This document shows positions 25,723-34,158 of a DNA stretch of 64,000 nt, piece by piece. Numbering within the stretch: position 1 is the stretch's first letter; each line of letters starts with the position of its first letter. Location: assembly GCF_008087345.1 (NCBI RefSeq), contig NZ_ML701737.1, positions 186,001-250,000 of the forward strand, in the 5' to 3' direction. The translations under genes were made by a program, and so were the position numbers. A model generated the notes under the pieces. That model did not search any database. It saw nothing but the letters and a program-made list of their open reading frames with translations, and was not told the origin of the DNA. The stretch comes from Nocardioides caldifontis (lineage in GTDB: Bacteria; Actinomycetota; Actinomycetes; Propionibacteriales; Nocardioidaceae).

Positions 25723-27071
25723 GACTGCGGCCACGCGTTCTCGATGCGGGCTGCAGCCTCCTCCGAGGAGACGTCGTCCTGCAGCCACGAGACCATGGAC
25801 CGCCAGAACTCGCCGGAGCCGACCTCCTTCGGCATCAGGTCGGAGGCGTCGAACCGGAACACGTCGGCCTCGACGGCGATCTGGGCGACGCTGCGGGTGA
25901 TCTCGTCGGCGTAGTTCTGCGGGTCGAAGGTCTGGTGCGGTGACAGCCACCCACCGGCCTGGGCCCACTCGGCGCCGAACTGGTCGGAGGTGATGAACTC
26001 CATGACCTTCTGGGTGTCCTCGTCGTCCCCGTTGAACGACGCGGCCACGTCACCGCCACCGAGGATCGGCTGACCGTCGTACCCGTTCTCGGACGGCGGG
26101 AAGACGAAGAGCCCGACCTCCTCGTCCAGGTTCTCCTGGATGTTCGCCGGGTAGAAGCCGGTGACGAAGCTGCCCTGGCGCTCCCAGACGCACTGCGGCG
26201 GGTTCTTCCACATCGGGAAGTTCGACTCGCCGAACGCGGTGTTGAGGACGCCGCGGACACCGCCGAAGACGTTGCCCTGGCCCTTGGCCAGATCGCCGAA
26301 GGCGTCGAAGGCCTCCACGATCCGCGGGTCGTCGAACGGGATGTCGTGGTCGACCCACTGGTCGTAGACGTCGGGACCGTGGATGCGGAGGACGTACTCC
26401 TCGATCCAGTCGGTGCCGACCCAACCGGTCGCCTGGTCGGAGAACCAGCCCATGCACCACGGCGCGATGCCGTCGCTCTTGATGTCCTGCATCGCCTGCT
26501 CCATCTGCTGGAGCGACTTGAACTCGGTCGGGTAGCCGGCCTGCTCGTAGGCCTTCTTCGGGTACCACACGAGGCTCTTGATCGCCATCCGCATCGGCGC
26601 GCCGTAGAACCGGCCGTTCAGCCGGGCCACGTCGAGGATGCCGGGGACCAGCGTCTTCTCGATCGCGTCGACGTCGAGGAAGGTGTCGATCGGCTGGACG
26701 TCACCCTGCTCCGCCAGCTCGAGCAGACCGCCGGGCTGCGGGAAGATGCCGATGTCCGGCGCCTGGCCGGAGTTGACCCGCTGCTTGATCGTGGTGTCGA
26801 AGTTCTGGTCGGGGACGTACTCGATCGAGATCCCCGAGTCCTCCTCGAACTTCTCGAGCGCCGCCTCGAACCCCTCGGCCTCCTGGCCGCCGAAGTTGCC
26901 GAGGATCTGGACCTCGCCGTCCCCGTCGGTGTTCGCGTTGTTCGCGACGCCGCCGGCGGCCACCGAGCTGCCGGCGCCCCCGTCGGGGTCCTGGAGGCAC
27001 CCGGTGAGTGCGAGTGCAGTCATGGCACACAGCCCGATGAGGGCCGCCCGCGTCTGTGGTCTCCGAGTCAT
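25719..27071 (-). CDS. Sugar ABC transporter substrate-binding lipoprotein
   Basis: A 450-residue lipoprotein: a signal peptide ending in the lipobox ALTGC (Cys near residue 25), a short Gly/Ser/Asn linker, then a family 1 solute-binding fold (VQILGNFGGQEAEGFEAAL, YVPDQNFDTTIKQRVNSGQAPDIGIFPQPG). The aromatic-rich segment APWCMGWFSDQATGWVGTDWIEE and GFYPANIQ resemble alpha-glucoside-binding AglE proteins. First gene of a five-gene operon (binding protein, two permeases, ATPase, GH13). A CRP-like palindrome lies about 70 bases upstream of its start. No LacI-type regulator is adjacent. Confidence 0.92.
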   Translation of the reverse strand: MTRRPQTRAALIGLCAMTALALTGCLQDPDGGAGSSVAAGGVANNANTDGDGEVQILGNFGGQEAEGFEAALEKFEEDSGISIEYVPDQNFDTTIKQRVNSGQAPDIGIFPQPGGLLELAEQGDVQPIDTFLDVDAIEKTLVPGILDVARLNGRFYGAPMRMAIKSLVWYPKKAYEQAGYPTEFKSLQQMEQAMQDIKSDGIAPWCMGWFSDQATGWVGTDWIEEYVLRIHGPDVYDQWVDHDIPFDDPRIVEAFDAFGDLAKGQGNVFGGVRGVLNTAFGESNFPMWKNPPQCVWERQGSFVTGFYPANIQENLDEEVGLFVFPPSENGYDGQPILGGGDVAASFNGDDEDTQKVMEFITSDQFGAEWAQAGGWLSPHQTFDPQNYADEITRSVAQIAVEADVFRFDASDLMPKEVGSGEFWRSMVSWLQDDVSSEEAAARIENAWPQS

Positions 27072-27136
27072 CCTGCCCCTGCCCCTCTCTCGCTCCCCGA
27101 GGACCGGACGCCGGACGGGCCACGCGGGCCGCGCCG

Positions 27137-27151
27137 GTGACGTGGGTCACA
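27137..27151. promoter_or_regulatory. CRP/GlxR-like operator before the sugar operon
   Basis: On the + strand the site reads GTGACGTGGGTCACA; on the operon's strand this is TGTGA, six bases, TCAC, matching the CRP/GlxR consensus TGTGA-N6-TCACA except for the last base. It is centred about 73 bases upstream of the binding-protein ATG. CRP-type regulators control sugar uptake in actinobacteria, so this is a plausible carbon-control site. Inferred from sequence only. Confidence 0.5.
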
Positions 27152-27271
27152 TCGCCTGACGGACCTATTCCTACTCTCGGCACTCCGCAAAGTCCAAGGA
27201 GGTTGAGGTCACAAGCCGATATACCCCCCGCCCCTGGAATCACGCCAGGACGAAACGGGCACTTCTCGGGA

Positions 27272-27412
27272 GCCACGAGGGGCGGCTCAACGCCAGCCCC
27301 GCGCGCCACGAGGGGCGGCTCGACGCCAGCCTCGCGCGCCACGAGGGGCGGCTCAACGCCACCCTCGCGCGCCACGAGGGGCGGCTCGACCGGGAGCCGC
27401 CCCTCGCGTGGC
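27272..27412. repeat. 33-bp tandem array of GCCACGAGGGGCGGCT repeats plus one inverted copy
   Basis: Four copies of a 20-base core (GCCACGAGGGGCGGCTCRAC) begin at 27272, 27305, 27338 and 27371, exactly 33 bases apart. The 13-base intervals are nearly identical too. A fifth, inverted copy (27394-27412) ends 2 bases before the stop of the propeller gene. The fourth and inverted copies form a hairpin with at least a 12-bp stem, a natural terminator for that gene. With 27072-27271 (promoter region of the sugar operon, CRP-like site) this accounts for the 342-base gap. Confidence 0.9.
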
Positions 27413-27413
27413 G

Positions 27414-28742
27414 TCAGTACGGGAGGAGCCCCAGCCCCGGGTGGAGCTCACCGCCGAGCCGCTGCTCGAAGTGGCCGACCCAGAGCCCCGCGGAGGTCGG
27501 GTAGAGGTCGTAGGCGCCGCGGCCGCCCTCGAGCCCCTTGGTCGGGTTCCAGGTGCGGATCGCCCGCCCGGTGTTGACGTCGATCGCCCCGAGCCCCTGG
27601 GCCCGCGCGGCGCCCGGCCCCATGGTGTTGCGCCCCTCGGGGTTGTCGAGCCAGCGGAAGTGGCCGCCGAGGAAGACCGCCTTGTCGGTGACCGCGACCG
27701 AGTGGATCGTGTCGCCGCCGGTCATCTGGATCCAGGCCGGCCGCTGGTTGGGCGCGTCGACGGGCGCCCACCGGGTCGCGGTGTCGCAGAAGGTGTTGGT
27801 GATCGCGCCGCCGGTGTTGCCGACGACGAAGAAGCTCCCGTCCGGCGACCAGTCGACGTCGCGGGTGTACCACTGCATCCCGCGGATGCAGTTGCGGTTC
27901 CAGGTGGTGGAGTACCACGGGCTCACGGTGGCCGAGCTGGACCCCAGGTTGATCATCGCGACCTGGCGGCGGGCCTGGCCGCCGACCGAGGTGAACGACC
28001 CGATGATCACCATCCGGGTCTGCTGCGGGTTGACCGCGAACCGGTAGACCCGGGTCGTCCAGGTCGTCTGGGAATCGGAGGTCTGCCCGGAGACCTGGAC
28101 GTTGTTGAGGTAGCTGGTCCGAGCGCCGGTGTTCGGGTCGACCGCCACGATGCCGCCGTTCCAGTTGCCGGCGACGAAGAGCCGGTTGCCGACCAGCTGC
28201 AGGTCGCTGACCCGGCCCGTGGCGACCGGGAAGGCGAAGCCGGGGACGACGGTGTTGGTCGTCAGGTCGAACTTCACGACGTTGTTGGCGGAGCGGCCGC
28301 CGAAGGAGCCGAAGTCGCCGCCGATGTACAGGTACCGCCCGTCCGGGGTCGGCTCGATCGCGTAGACGTCGCCGTTCGCCGACAGGTTCGGGATGTTGAG
28401 CACCGCGCCCGTGGTCGCGTCGAACGCGAAGATGTTCATCCGCGAGTACGTCGGGCTCCCGCTCGGCCCCGTCACGGTGCGGATCCGGCCGCCGGCGTAC
28501 ATCGTGCCGCCGACCTGCCGCAGCTCGTAGACCCCCGCGTCGGAGGCCCCGGCGCCGTCGATGACCCGCGGTGTCCAGTCGACGGGGTTGGTCCGAGGGA
28601 TGCTCGGGATCACCGTCCCCGCCTGTGCCGGCAGCGCGACGGAGCCCAGCCCCGCCGCCAACGTGGCCGTCATCAGCGCGGTCGCCAACCGGCGCCCCCT
28701 GCCCCGACGACGCGTAGAAGTCCCCCAGCCGTTCCCCGCCAT
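27414..28742 (-). CDS. Secreted beta-propeller protein (delta-60/DUF5122-like repeats)
   Basis: A 442-residue secreted protein. It has a twin-arginine-like basic region (TSTRRRGRGRRLAT), a hydrophobic stretch and a cut after LPAQA, so the mature protein starts near residue 42. The body has repeated blade-like units: GTMYAGGRIRTVTG, RYLYIGGDFGSFGG, NRLFVAGNWNGG, MVIIGSFTSVGG, AVFLGGHFRWL, each 50-60 residues apart. This is the pattern of delta-60 / DUF5122 propellers. No catalytic motif. I chose the ATG at 28742; a TTG four codons upstream is also possible. Probably cell-surface or released; ligand unknown. Confidence 0.8.
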   Translation of the reverse strand: MAGNGWGTSTRRRGRGRRLATALMTATLAAGLGSVALPAQAGTVIPSIPRTNPVDWTPRVIDGAGASDAGVYELRQVGGTMYAGGRIRTVTGPSGSPTYSRMNIFAFDATTGAVLNIPNLSANGDVYAIEPTPDGRYLYIGGDFGSFGGRSANNVVKFDLTTNTVVPGFAFPVATGRVSDLQLVGNRLFVAGNWNGGIVAVDPNTGARTSYLNNVQVSGQTSDSQTTWTTRVYRFAVNPQQTRMVIIGSFTSVGGQARRQVAMINLGSSSATVSPWYSTTWNRNCIRGMQWYTRDVDWSPDGSFFVVGNTGGAITNTFCDTATRWAPVDAPNQRPAWIQMTGGDTIHSVAVTDKAVFLGGHFRWLDNPEGRNTMGPGAARAQGLGAIDVNTGRAIRTWNPTKGLEGGRGAYDLYPTSAGLWVGHFEQRLGGELHPGLGLLPY

Positions 28743-28811
28743 TGCAGCCCCCAACCATCCCCAGTGGTGAAGCCGCCATCTTGCGAGACCGCGCTGGGCA
28801 CCTTCCAGGGA

Positions 28812-29420
28812 CTAACGGCCCCGCCGCGCCTTCCGCTTGACCTCGACGGCACCCATCAGGGCGACCCCCTTGACGCGCACGACGGGACCGTCGGGGGACG
28901 GCGCCTCGTCGACCTTGGAGCGACCTTCCTCGTAGGCGCCCATGATCCCGATGCCGTCGACCACGACCTGCATCTCGGGGGCGACCCACACCTCCACCCC
29001 GCCCATGAGCGCGTGGGCGTTGATCGTCGTGTGCCCCGCGGTGAAGCGGGCCTCGCGCAGGTCGAGGACGACCGAGCCCATCACCGCGAACGCCGTGTGC
29101 GTCGCCTCCACCTCCCACACCCCGGAGCGCCGGGTCTCCGACATCAGCGCGAAGGACGAGGAGTACGCGCGGGCCGGGACCGGAGGCCGCGCGGCCGGCC
29201 GGGGCTGGAGCGCCTGGCCGGTCCCCGACCCGGGCAGATCGGCGGTCAGCGGCACCAGCTCGGCGTAGGTCTTCGCCGCGTAGGTGGCCTCGAGCCGCTC
29301 CTCGAGCTCGTCGAGGTCGAGCCGCCCCTCACCTGCGGCGTGGCGGAGGAGGTCGGCGACCGCGTGGCGCTCCTGGTCGGAGACCCGCAGCCGGCTCGGG
29401 TCGGCGGGGAGGTCGTCCAT
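28812..29420 (-). CDS. DUF1707 domain protein
   Basis: A 202-residue protein. The first about 60 residues (LRVSDQERHAVADLLRHAAGEGRLDLDELEERLEATYAAKTYAEL) are a clear DUF1707 helical domain, a SHOCT-like module seen in actinobacterial membrane and stress proteins. After a proline-rich linker, residues 90-195 (FAVMGSVVLDLREARF, INAHALMGGVEVWVAPEMQVVV, VALMGAVEVKRK) form a repeated beta pattern like the C-terminal domain of LiaF/YvqF envelope-stress proteins. No membrane helix is visible. A role in envelope-stress sensing is inference. Confidence 0.82.
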   Translation of the reverse strand: MDDLPADPSRLRVSDQERHAVADLLRHAAGEGRLDLDELEERLEATYAAKTYAELVPLTADLPGSGTGQALQPRPAARPPVPARAYSSSFALMSETRRSGVWEVEATHTAFAVMGSVVLDLREARFTAGHTTINAHALMGGVEVWVAPEMQVVVDGIGIMGAYEEGRSKVDEAPSPDGPVVRVKGVALMGAVEVKRKARRGR

Positions 29421-29479
29421 GTGTCCCAGCCTAGGGGCGGGCGGCGGGGGCGGCCGGGACGGACGGCAAGATGGGGCGC

Positions 29480-30187
29480 ATGACCGCCGTGGAGTACGTC
29501 GAGGTCGCGCGAGCGACCTCCGAGCGCGGTGAGGTCGTCCTGCGGGAGCGCCGGGACCCCGACGCGCCCGAGGGCTCGACCACCGTCCTGGAGCTCCGGG
29601 TCAACGGCGTCTTCGTGATGGACAACTGCGAGACGAGCAGCGAGGTGGCGCTCGCCGAGGCGGCGCTCTCCGTCGTGGACGAGCCGCGCTCGGTGCTGGT
29701 CGGCGGGCTCGGGCTCGGGTTCACCGCCCACGAGGTGCTGGCCGACCACCGCGTCGAGCACCTGGTGGTCGCCGAGCTCGAGGAGGCGCTCGTCGGGTGG
29801 TTCCGGGACGGCACCATCCCGCACGGCCAGGCGTTCCTCGCCGACGACCGGCTGTCGATCGCGGTCGTCGACGTGCGCCAGGTCGTGGCCGAGGCGGCCG
29901 AGGAGAGCTTCGACCTCGTGCTGCTCGACGTCGACAACGGTCCGGACTTCCTCGTGCACGAGGGCAACGCCGAGCTCTACGGCCCGGAGTTCCTGGCCGC
30001 GGTCCACCGCTGCCTCCGGCCCGGCGGAGCCGTCGCCGTGTGGTCGTCGACCCGGGCCCCTGGTCTCGAGCGGGCCATGACCGAGGTCTACGCCGGCTGC
30101 GCGACCCGGGAGTGCCCGGTGGTCCTCCAGGGCCGCGAGGACACCTACTTCTTGTACACAGGACAACGACGAAGGGACGAAGGATGA
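29480..30187 (+). CDS. Spermidine synthase-like methyltransferase-fold protein
   Basis: A 235-residue Rossmann-fold protein. An N-terminal beta domain ([10 protein letters not shown] to [13 protein letters not shown]) precedes the cofactor site [19 protein letters not shown], then [13 protein letters not shown] and the acidic [18 protein letters not shown]. This resembles spermidine synthases, but the usual DGGDG is replaced by GGLGLGF, as in the many spermidine synthase-like proteins of unknown substrate. I used the second ATG (29480). Its stop overlaps the fumarase start by ATGA, so the two are cotranscribed. Confidence 0.8.
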   Translation: MTAVEYVEVARATSERGEVVLRERRDPDAPEGSTTVLELRVNGVFVMDNCETSSEVALAEAALSVVDEPRSVLVGGLGLGFTAHEVLADHRVEHLVVAELEEALVGWFRDGTIPHGQAFLADDRLSIAVVDVRQVVAEAAEESFDLVLLDVDNGPDFLVHEGNAELYGPEFLAAVHRCLRPGGAVAVWSSTRAPGLERAMTEVYAGCATRECPVVLQGREDTYFLYTGQRRRDEG

Positions 30188-31572
30188 CCGAGGACCAGTG
30201 GCGCGTCGAGCGTGACAGCATGGGTGAGGTCCGGGTGCCCAAGGACGCCCTCTGGCGGGCCCAGACCCAGCGGGCCGTCGAGAACTTCCCGATCAGCGGC
30301 GCCCGGCTCGAGGCCGACCACGTGCAGGCGCTGGCCCTGGTGAAGGCGGCGGCCGCCCGGGTGAACGGCCGGCTCGGGGTGGTCGACCAGGCACGCGCCG
30401 ACGCGATCGCGGCCGCGGCGCTCGAGGTCGCCGAGGGGCAGCACGCCGACGCGTTCCCCGTCGACGTCTTCCAGACCGGCTCGGGCACCAGCTCCAACAT
30501 GAACATGAACGAGGTGCTCGCCACCCTGGCGACCCGGGCCGGCACGGAGTCCCACCCGAACGACCACGTCAACGCCAGCCAGTCGAGCAACGACACCTTC
30601 CCGACGTCGATCCACGTGGCCGCCGTACGGTCGGTCGACGCGCAGCTCCTCCCCGCGCTCGAGCACCTCGCCGAGGCCCTCGAGGCGAAGGCCGAGGAGT
30701 TCAAGGACACCGTCAAGGCGGGGCGCACCCACCTGATGGATGCGACCCCGGTGATGCTCGGCCAGGAGTTCTCCGGCTACGCCGCCATCGTGCGCCTCGG
30801 GATCGAGCGGGTCCGCAGCGCGCTGCCCCGCGTCGCGGCCCTGCCGCTCGGCGGCACCGCGGTCGGCACCGGCATCAACACCCCGCCCGGCTTCTCCGCC
30901 GCGGTCATCGAGGAGCTCGCCTCGATCACCGGGCTGCCGTTCACCGAGGCCGAGAACCACTTCGAGGCGCAGGGCGGCCGGGACGCGCTCGTCGAGCTGT
31001 CGGGCCAGCTGCGCACCTACGCGGTCGGGCTGACGAAGATCTGCAACGACCTGCGCTGGATGGGTTCGGGGCCGCTGACCGGGCTCGCCGAGGTGAACCT
31101 CCCCGACCTGCAGCCCGGGTCGAGCATCATGCCGGGCAAGGTGAACCCGGTCCTCCCGGAGGCGACCCTGATGGTCTGCGCCCAGGTGATCGGCAACGAC
31201 GTCGCGATCACGACCGCGGGCGCGTCGGGCACCTTCGAGCTCAACGTGATGATGCCGGTGATGGCCCGCAACCTGCTGGAGTCGATCCGGCTGCTGGGCA
31301 ACGCCTCGCGGGTGCTGGCCGACCGGTGCGTCGCGGGGATCACCGCGAACACCGAGCGGATGCTCCGCTACGCCGAGTCCTCCCCCTCGGTCGTGACGCC
31401 GCTGAACCGCTACATCGGCTACGAGAACGCCGCGGCGATCGCCAAGAAGGCGGTCAAGGAGGAGAAGACGATCCGCGAGGTCGTCCTCGAGGAGGGGTAC
31501 GTCGAGCGTGGCGAGCTCACCGAGGAGCAGCTCGACCAGGCCCTCGACGTCCGGCGGATGACCTACCCCTGA
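30184..31572 (+). CDS. fumC: Fumarate hydratase, class II
   Basis: A 462-residue member of the fumarase/aspartase superfamily, the usual length for FumC. Motifs: [58 protein letters not shown], and the superfamily signature [15 protein letters not shown] with the catalytic Ser. TSIH with HPNDHVN favours fumarase over aspartase. It interconverts fumarate and malate in the TCA cycle. The ATG overlaps the upstream gene, and a strong hairpin follows 23 bases after the stop. Confidence 0.93.
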   Translation: MTEDQWRVERDSMGEVRVPKDALWRAQTQRAVENFPISGARLEADHVQALALVKAAAARVNGRLGVVDQARADAIAAAALEVAEGQHADAFPVDVFQTGSGTSSNMNMNEVLATLATRAGTESHPNDHVNASQSSNDTFPTSIHVAAVRSVDAQLLPALEHLAEALEAKAEEFKDTVKAGRTHLMDATPVMLGQEFSGYAAIVRLGIERVRSALPRVAALPLGGTAVGTGINTPPGFSAAVIEELASITGLPFTEAENHFEAQGGRDALVELSGQLRTYAVGLTKICNDLRWMGSGPLTGLAEVNLPDLQPGSSIMPGKVNPVLPEATLMVCAQVIGNDVAITTAGASGTFELNVMMPVMARNLLESIRLLGNASRVLADRCVAGITANTERMLRYAESSPSVVTPLNRYIGYENAAAIAKKAVKEEKTIREVVLEEGYVERGELTEEQLDQALDVRRMTYP

Positions 31573-31595
31573 CCGACCGCACCCTCGCCCATCCG

Positions 31596-31639
31596 GTGCA
31601 GATGGGCTCTCCCCGGCCCACCGGGGAGCCCATCTGCAC
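31596..31639. terminator. Strong hairpin between convergent fumC and lysozyme-like gene
   Basis: Near-perfect inverted repeat: GTGCAGATGGGCTC ... CCCCGG pairs with CCGGGGAGCCCATCTGCAC across a 4-base loop, interrupted only by a 2-base bulge (about 19 paired bases). It lies between two convergent genes and should end transcription from both. Confidence 0.85.
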
Positions 31640-31672
31640 GGCATGAGGGCCGGCCACGACCCGGCCGGGCCG

Positions 31673-32425
31673 TCAGTACCAGCCGTTGGCCTGCGAGTGC
31701 GACCAGGCGCTGCACGGGGTGCCGTAGCGGTCCTGGATGTACCCGAGACCCCAGCGGATCTGGGTGGCCGGGTTGTCGGCCCAGTCGGCGCCGGCGGAGG
31801 CCATCTTCTCGCCCGGAAGCGCCTGCGGGATGCCGTACGCCGACGACGTCGGGTTGTCGGCGTGCACGTTCCAGCCGCTCTCCTTGACCCACAGCGAGTC
31901 GAGGCAGTCGAACTCGCCGGCGGAGAAGCCGAACTCCGGCAGCATCGCCTGGGCGATCTGCCGCGGGTCGCCGCTGGCGACGTCCTTGCTCTTGGTGACC
32001 TGGCCGCCGGAACGGGTCTCCTGGTCCAGCTGGCGGAGCTTGGCCGGGTCGGCGGCGGCCCGGCCCTCGCCGCGCGACTGCTCGTCGGCGTTCGAGGCGG
32101 CGCGGGAGGCGCTGCGCGAGACGCCCTGCTCGCGCGAGGCGAGCTCGGCGGCGGTGCCGGCGTCCATCGCGGCGCTGTCGGAGGCCTCCGCGACCAGGGC
32201 GGCGACGGTGTCCTGACCGGCCTCGGAGCTCGCAGCCACCCCGGTGGCGATCGTTCCGCCGGTGGCGGCAGCGGCGACACCGGCGATCACCAGGTGACGC
32301 TTCACGAGGCTGTCCAGCACGGACAGCCGGGAGCGCCGGTGGGAGGCGCGGTGACGGGGCTCGGCTCGGGTCTCGGGACGGGACTCGGGTCGGGGCACGG
32401 AAAGGCTCACAGACGTCGACGACAA
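31673..32425 (-). CDS. Secreted lysozyme-fold (lytic transglycosylase-like) protein
   Basis: A 250-residue protein. An Arg/Ser-rich cytoplasmic N-terminus (about 42 residues) is followed by one hydrophobic segment (about 45-65, HLVIAGVAAAATGGTIATGVA), an Ala/Ser/Arg-rich stretch likely to span the wall, and a C-terminal lysozyme-fold domain of about 90 residues. The domain has LDSLWVKESGWNVHADNP with the likely catalytic Glu, then SAYGIPQALPGEKM, IRWGLGYIQDRYGTPCSAW and a terminal WY. This matches the actinobacterial transglycosylase/Rpf-like group that remodels peptidoglycan. The start is uncertain (TTG at 32425 or GTG at about 32410). Confidence 0.85.
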   Translation of the reverse strand: MSSTSVSLSVPRPESRPETRAEPRHRASHRRSRLSVLDSLVKRHLVIAGVAAAATGGTIATGVAASSEAGQDTVAALVAEASDSAAMDAGTAAELASREQGVSRSASRAASNADEQSRGEGRAAADPAKLRQLDQETRSGGQVTKSKDVASGDPRQIAQAMLPEFGFSAGEFDCLDSLWVKESGWNVHADNPTSSAYGIPQALPGEKMASAGADWADNPATQIRWGLGYIQDRYGTPCSAWSHSQANGWY

Positions 32426-32559
32426 GGACTGTCGCCCCGTCCGGACCCGAACGAGGCGACATCTCCAACATCGGCAACTTGCTAGCCGGATGCAAACCCA
32501 CGGCGTGTGAAGTGCCCCTCGTGACCCGCTTCACGCCGTACGACGGTCGCGTCGCCGGT

Positions 32560-32594
32560 CGGTCGGGGATCCCGCGCCACGGGATCCCCGACCG
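32560..32594 (-). terminator. Terminator hairpin after the PhoH-like gene
   Basis: Perfect 15-bp arms (CGGTCGGGGATCCCG at 32560-32574, complement at 32580-32594) and a 5-base loop. It begins 12 bases past the PhoH-like stop. The remaining 130 bases to the lysozyme-like start must contain that gene's promoter; I see no riboswitch there. Confidence 0.88.
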
Positions 32595-32605
32595 GTCCAG
32601 ACCGG

Positions 32606-33925
32606 TCAGACCGTGACGCTCTCCAGCAGGTCGGTGACGAGCGCGGCGATCGGCGAGCGCTCCGACCTCGTGAGCGTGACATGGCCGAACAACGGGTGCC
32701 CCTTGAGCCGCTCGACGACCGCGACGACCCCGTCGTGGCGCCCCACCCGCAGGTTGTCCCGCTGGGCGACGTCGTGGGTGAGCACCACCTTGGAGTTCGC
32801 GCCGATCCGGGAGAGCACGGTGAGCAGCACGTTGCGCTCGAGCGACTGCGCCTCGTCGACGATCACGAAGGCGTCGTGGAGCGACCGGCCGCGGATGTGG
32901 GTCAGCGGCAGCACCTCGAGCATCCCGCGGTCGAGCACCTCCTCGATCACGTCGCGCGAGGTGAGCGCGCCGAGGGTGTCGAAGACCGCCTGTGCCCAGG
33001 GCGACATCTTGTCGTTCTCCGACCCGGGCAGGTAGCCGAGCTCCTGGCCGCCGACGGGGTAGAGCGGCCGGAAGACCACGACCTTCTTGTGCTGGCGCCG
33101 CTCGAGGACCGCCTCCAGCCCCGCGCAGAGCGCGAGCGCCGACTTCCCGGTGCCGGCCCGGCCGCCGAGCGAGACGATGCCGACGTCGGGGTCGAGCAGC
33201 AGGTCGATCGCGATCCGCTGCTCGGCCGAGCGCCCGTGCAACCCGAAGACGTCACGGTCGCCGCGGACCAGCTGCACCTGCTTGTCGGGACGCACCCGGG
33301 CCAGGGCGCTGCCTCGCTCGGAGAGCAGCCGGAGCCCGGTGTGGCACGGCAGCTCGCGGGCCGGCTCGAGGTCCAGCCGGCCCTCGTCGTACAGCACGTC
33401 GAGCTCGGCTGCGGCCACGTCGAGCTCGACCATCCCGGTCCACCCGGACTCGGGGGCGAGCTCGGCGCGGTACTCCTCCGCCTCCAGCCCCACCGCGGAC
33501 GCCTTGATCCGCAGCGGCAGGTCCTTGGAGACCAGGGTGACCTCGGCGCCCTCGTCGGCGAGGTTCTTCGCGACCGCGAGGATCCGGGTGTCGTTGTCGC
33601 CGAGCCGGAACCCGGACGGCAGCGTCTGGGTGTCGATGTGGTTGAGCTCGACGCGCAGCGTGCCCCCGAGCTCGCCGATCGGGACCGGCTCGTCGAGGCG
33701 GCCGTGGCGGACCCGGAGGTCGTCGAGGCGGCGGAGCGCGGCGCGGGCGAAGAACCCCAGCTCGGGGTGGTGGCGTTTCGCCTCGAGCTCGGTGATGACG
33801 ACGACCGGGAGGACCACCTCGTGCTCCTCGAACCGGCCGAGGGCGGCCGGGTCGGCGAGCAGGACGCTCGTGTCGAGCACGTAGGTCCTCGTGCCGCTGG
33901 TGCGCTGGTCCGTGTGCAGGGCCAT
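32606..33925 (-). CDS. PhoH family protein with N-terminal PIN domain
   Basis: A 439-residue PIN-PhoH fusion (PhoH2-like). The N-terminal PIN ribonuclease domain (residues about 10-140) has [23 protein letters not shown] and [15 protein letters not shown], the three acidic clusters. The C-terminal P-loop ATPase has [18 protein letters not shown] (Walker A), and [15 protein letters not shown] (Walker B). Related mycobacterial PhoH2 proteins act as ATP-driven RNA helicase/RNases. ATG at 33925 has GAGGAG upstream. It ends in its own strong terminator. Confidence 0.92.
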   Translation of the reverse strand: MALHTDQRTSGTRTYVLDTSVLLADPAALGRFEEHEVVLPVVVITELEAKRHHPELGFFARAALRRLDDLRVRHGRLDEPVPIGELGGTLRVELNHIDTQTLPSGFRLGDNDTRILAVAKNLADEGAEVTLVSKDLPLRIKASAVGLEAEEYRAELAPESGWTGMVELDVAAAELDVLYDEGRLDLEPARELPCHTGLRLLSERGSALARVRPDKQVQLVRGDRDVFGLHGRSAEQRIAIDLLLDPDVGIVSLGGRAGTGKSALALCAGLEAVLERRQHKKVVVFRPLYPVGGQELGYLPGSENDKMSPWAQAVFDTLGALTSRDVIEEVLDRGMLEVLPLTHIRGRSLHDAFVIVDEAQSLERNVLLTVLSRIGANSKVVLTHDVAQRDNLRVGRHDGVVAVVERLKGHPLFGHVTLTRSERSPIAALVTDLLESVTV

Positions 33926-33960
33926 GCTGCGCTCCTCAGGGACCGGCACGCGCACTCAGC

Positions 33961-33994
33961 GTCCCGGTCCGGTTGCTAGTGCCGGAACCGGGAC
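33961..33994 (-). terminator. Hairpin in the isoprenyl synthase-PhoH gap
   Basis: GTCCCGGT-CCGG and CCGGAACCGGGAC pair around the loop with a one-base bulge. It lies about 165 bases past the isoprenyl synthase stop and 36 bases before the PhoH-like start, so it could end the former or lie in the leader of the latter. The 233-base gap also holds a 7-bp inverted repeat, TCGTGAC-CT-GTCACGA (34037-34052), of unknown meaning. No gene is seen in it. Confidence 0.5.
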
Positions 33995-34158
33995 CGGGCC
34001 CAGAAGTCCGAGTGCGGACCCCCGGATGGTGCTGGGTCGTGACCTGTCACGAACGGGCCTCCCGTCGCGGCGGGCTTCCCCACCCACCGCTGTCACGACG
34101 GTAAGCCTCGATCGCGCCTCGCGTCGGCAGACACGCGAAGAGCGGCCGGACAGGTCGC

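Noticed and set aside
26701-27375. 224-codon frame with 11-residue repeats (VEPPLVARxAG)
   Set aside because: The peptide repeats come from the 33-bp DNA array, which is a multiple of three; the frame has no ribosome binding site and overlaps the binding-protein gene.
27272-27412. CRISPR-like look of the regular repeats
   Set aside because: Repeats are about 20 bases with 13-base intervals that are nearly identical, not unique spacers, and no cas genes are present.
32426-32559. Possible riboswitch upstream of the lysozyme-like gene
   Set aside because: Genes of this kind often follow c-di-AMP (ydaO) riboswitches, but I could not find the conserved motif elements in this short leader.
33926-34158. 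Possible structured RNA in the isoprenyl synthase-PhoH gap
   Set aside because: Several GC-rich hairpins can be drawn, but none matches a riboswitch or RNA class I know; only the strongest hairpin was listed.
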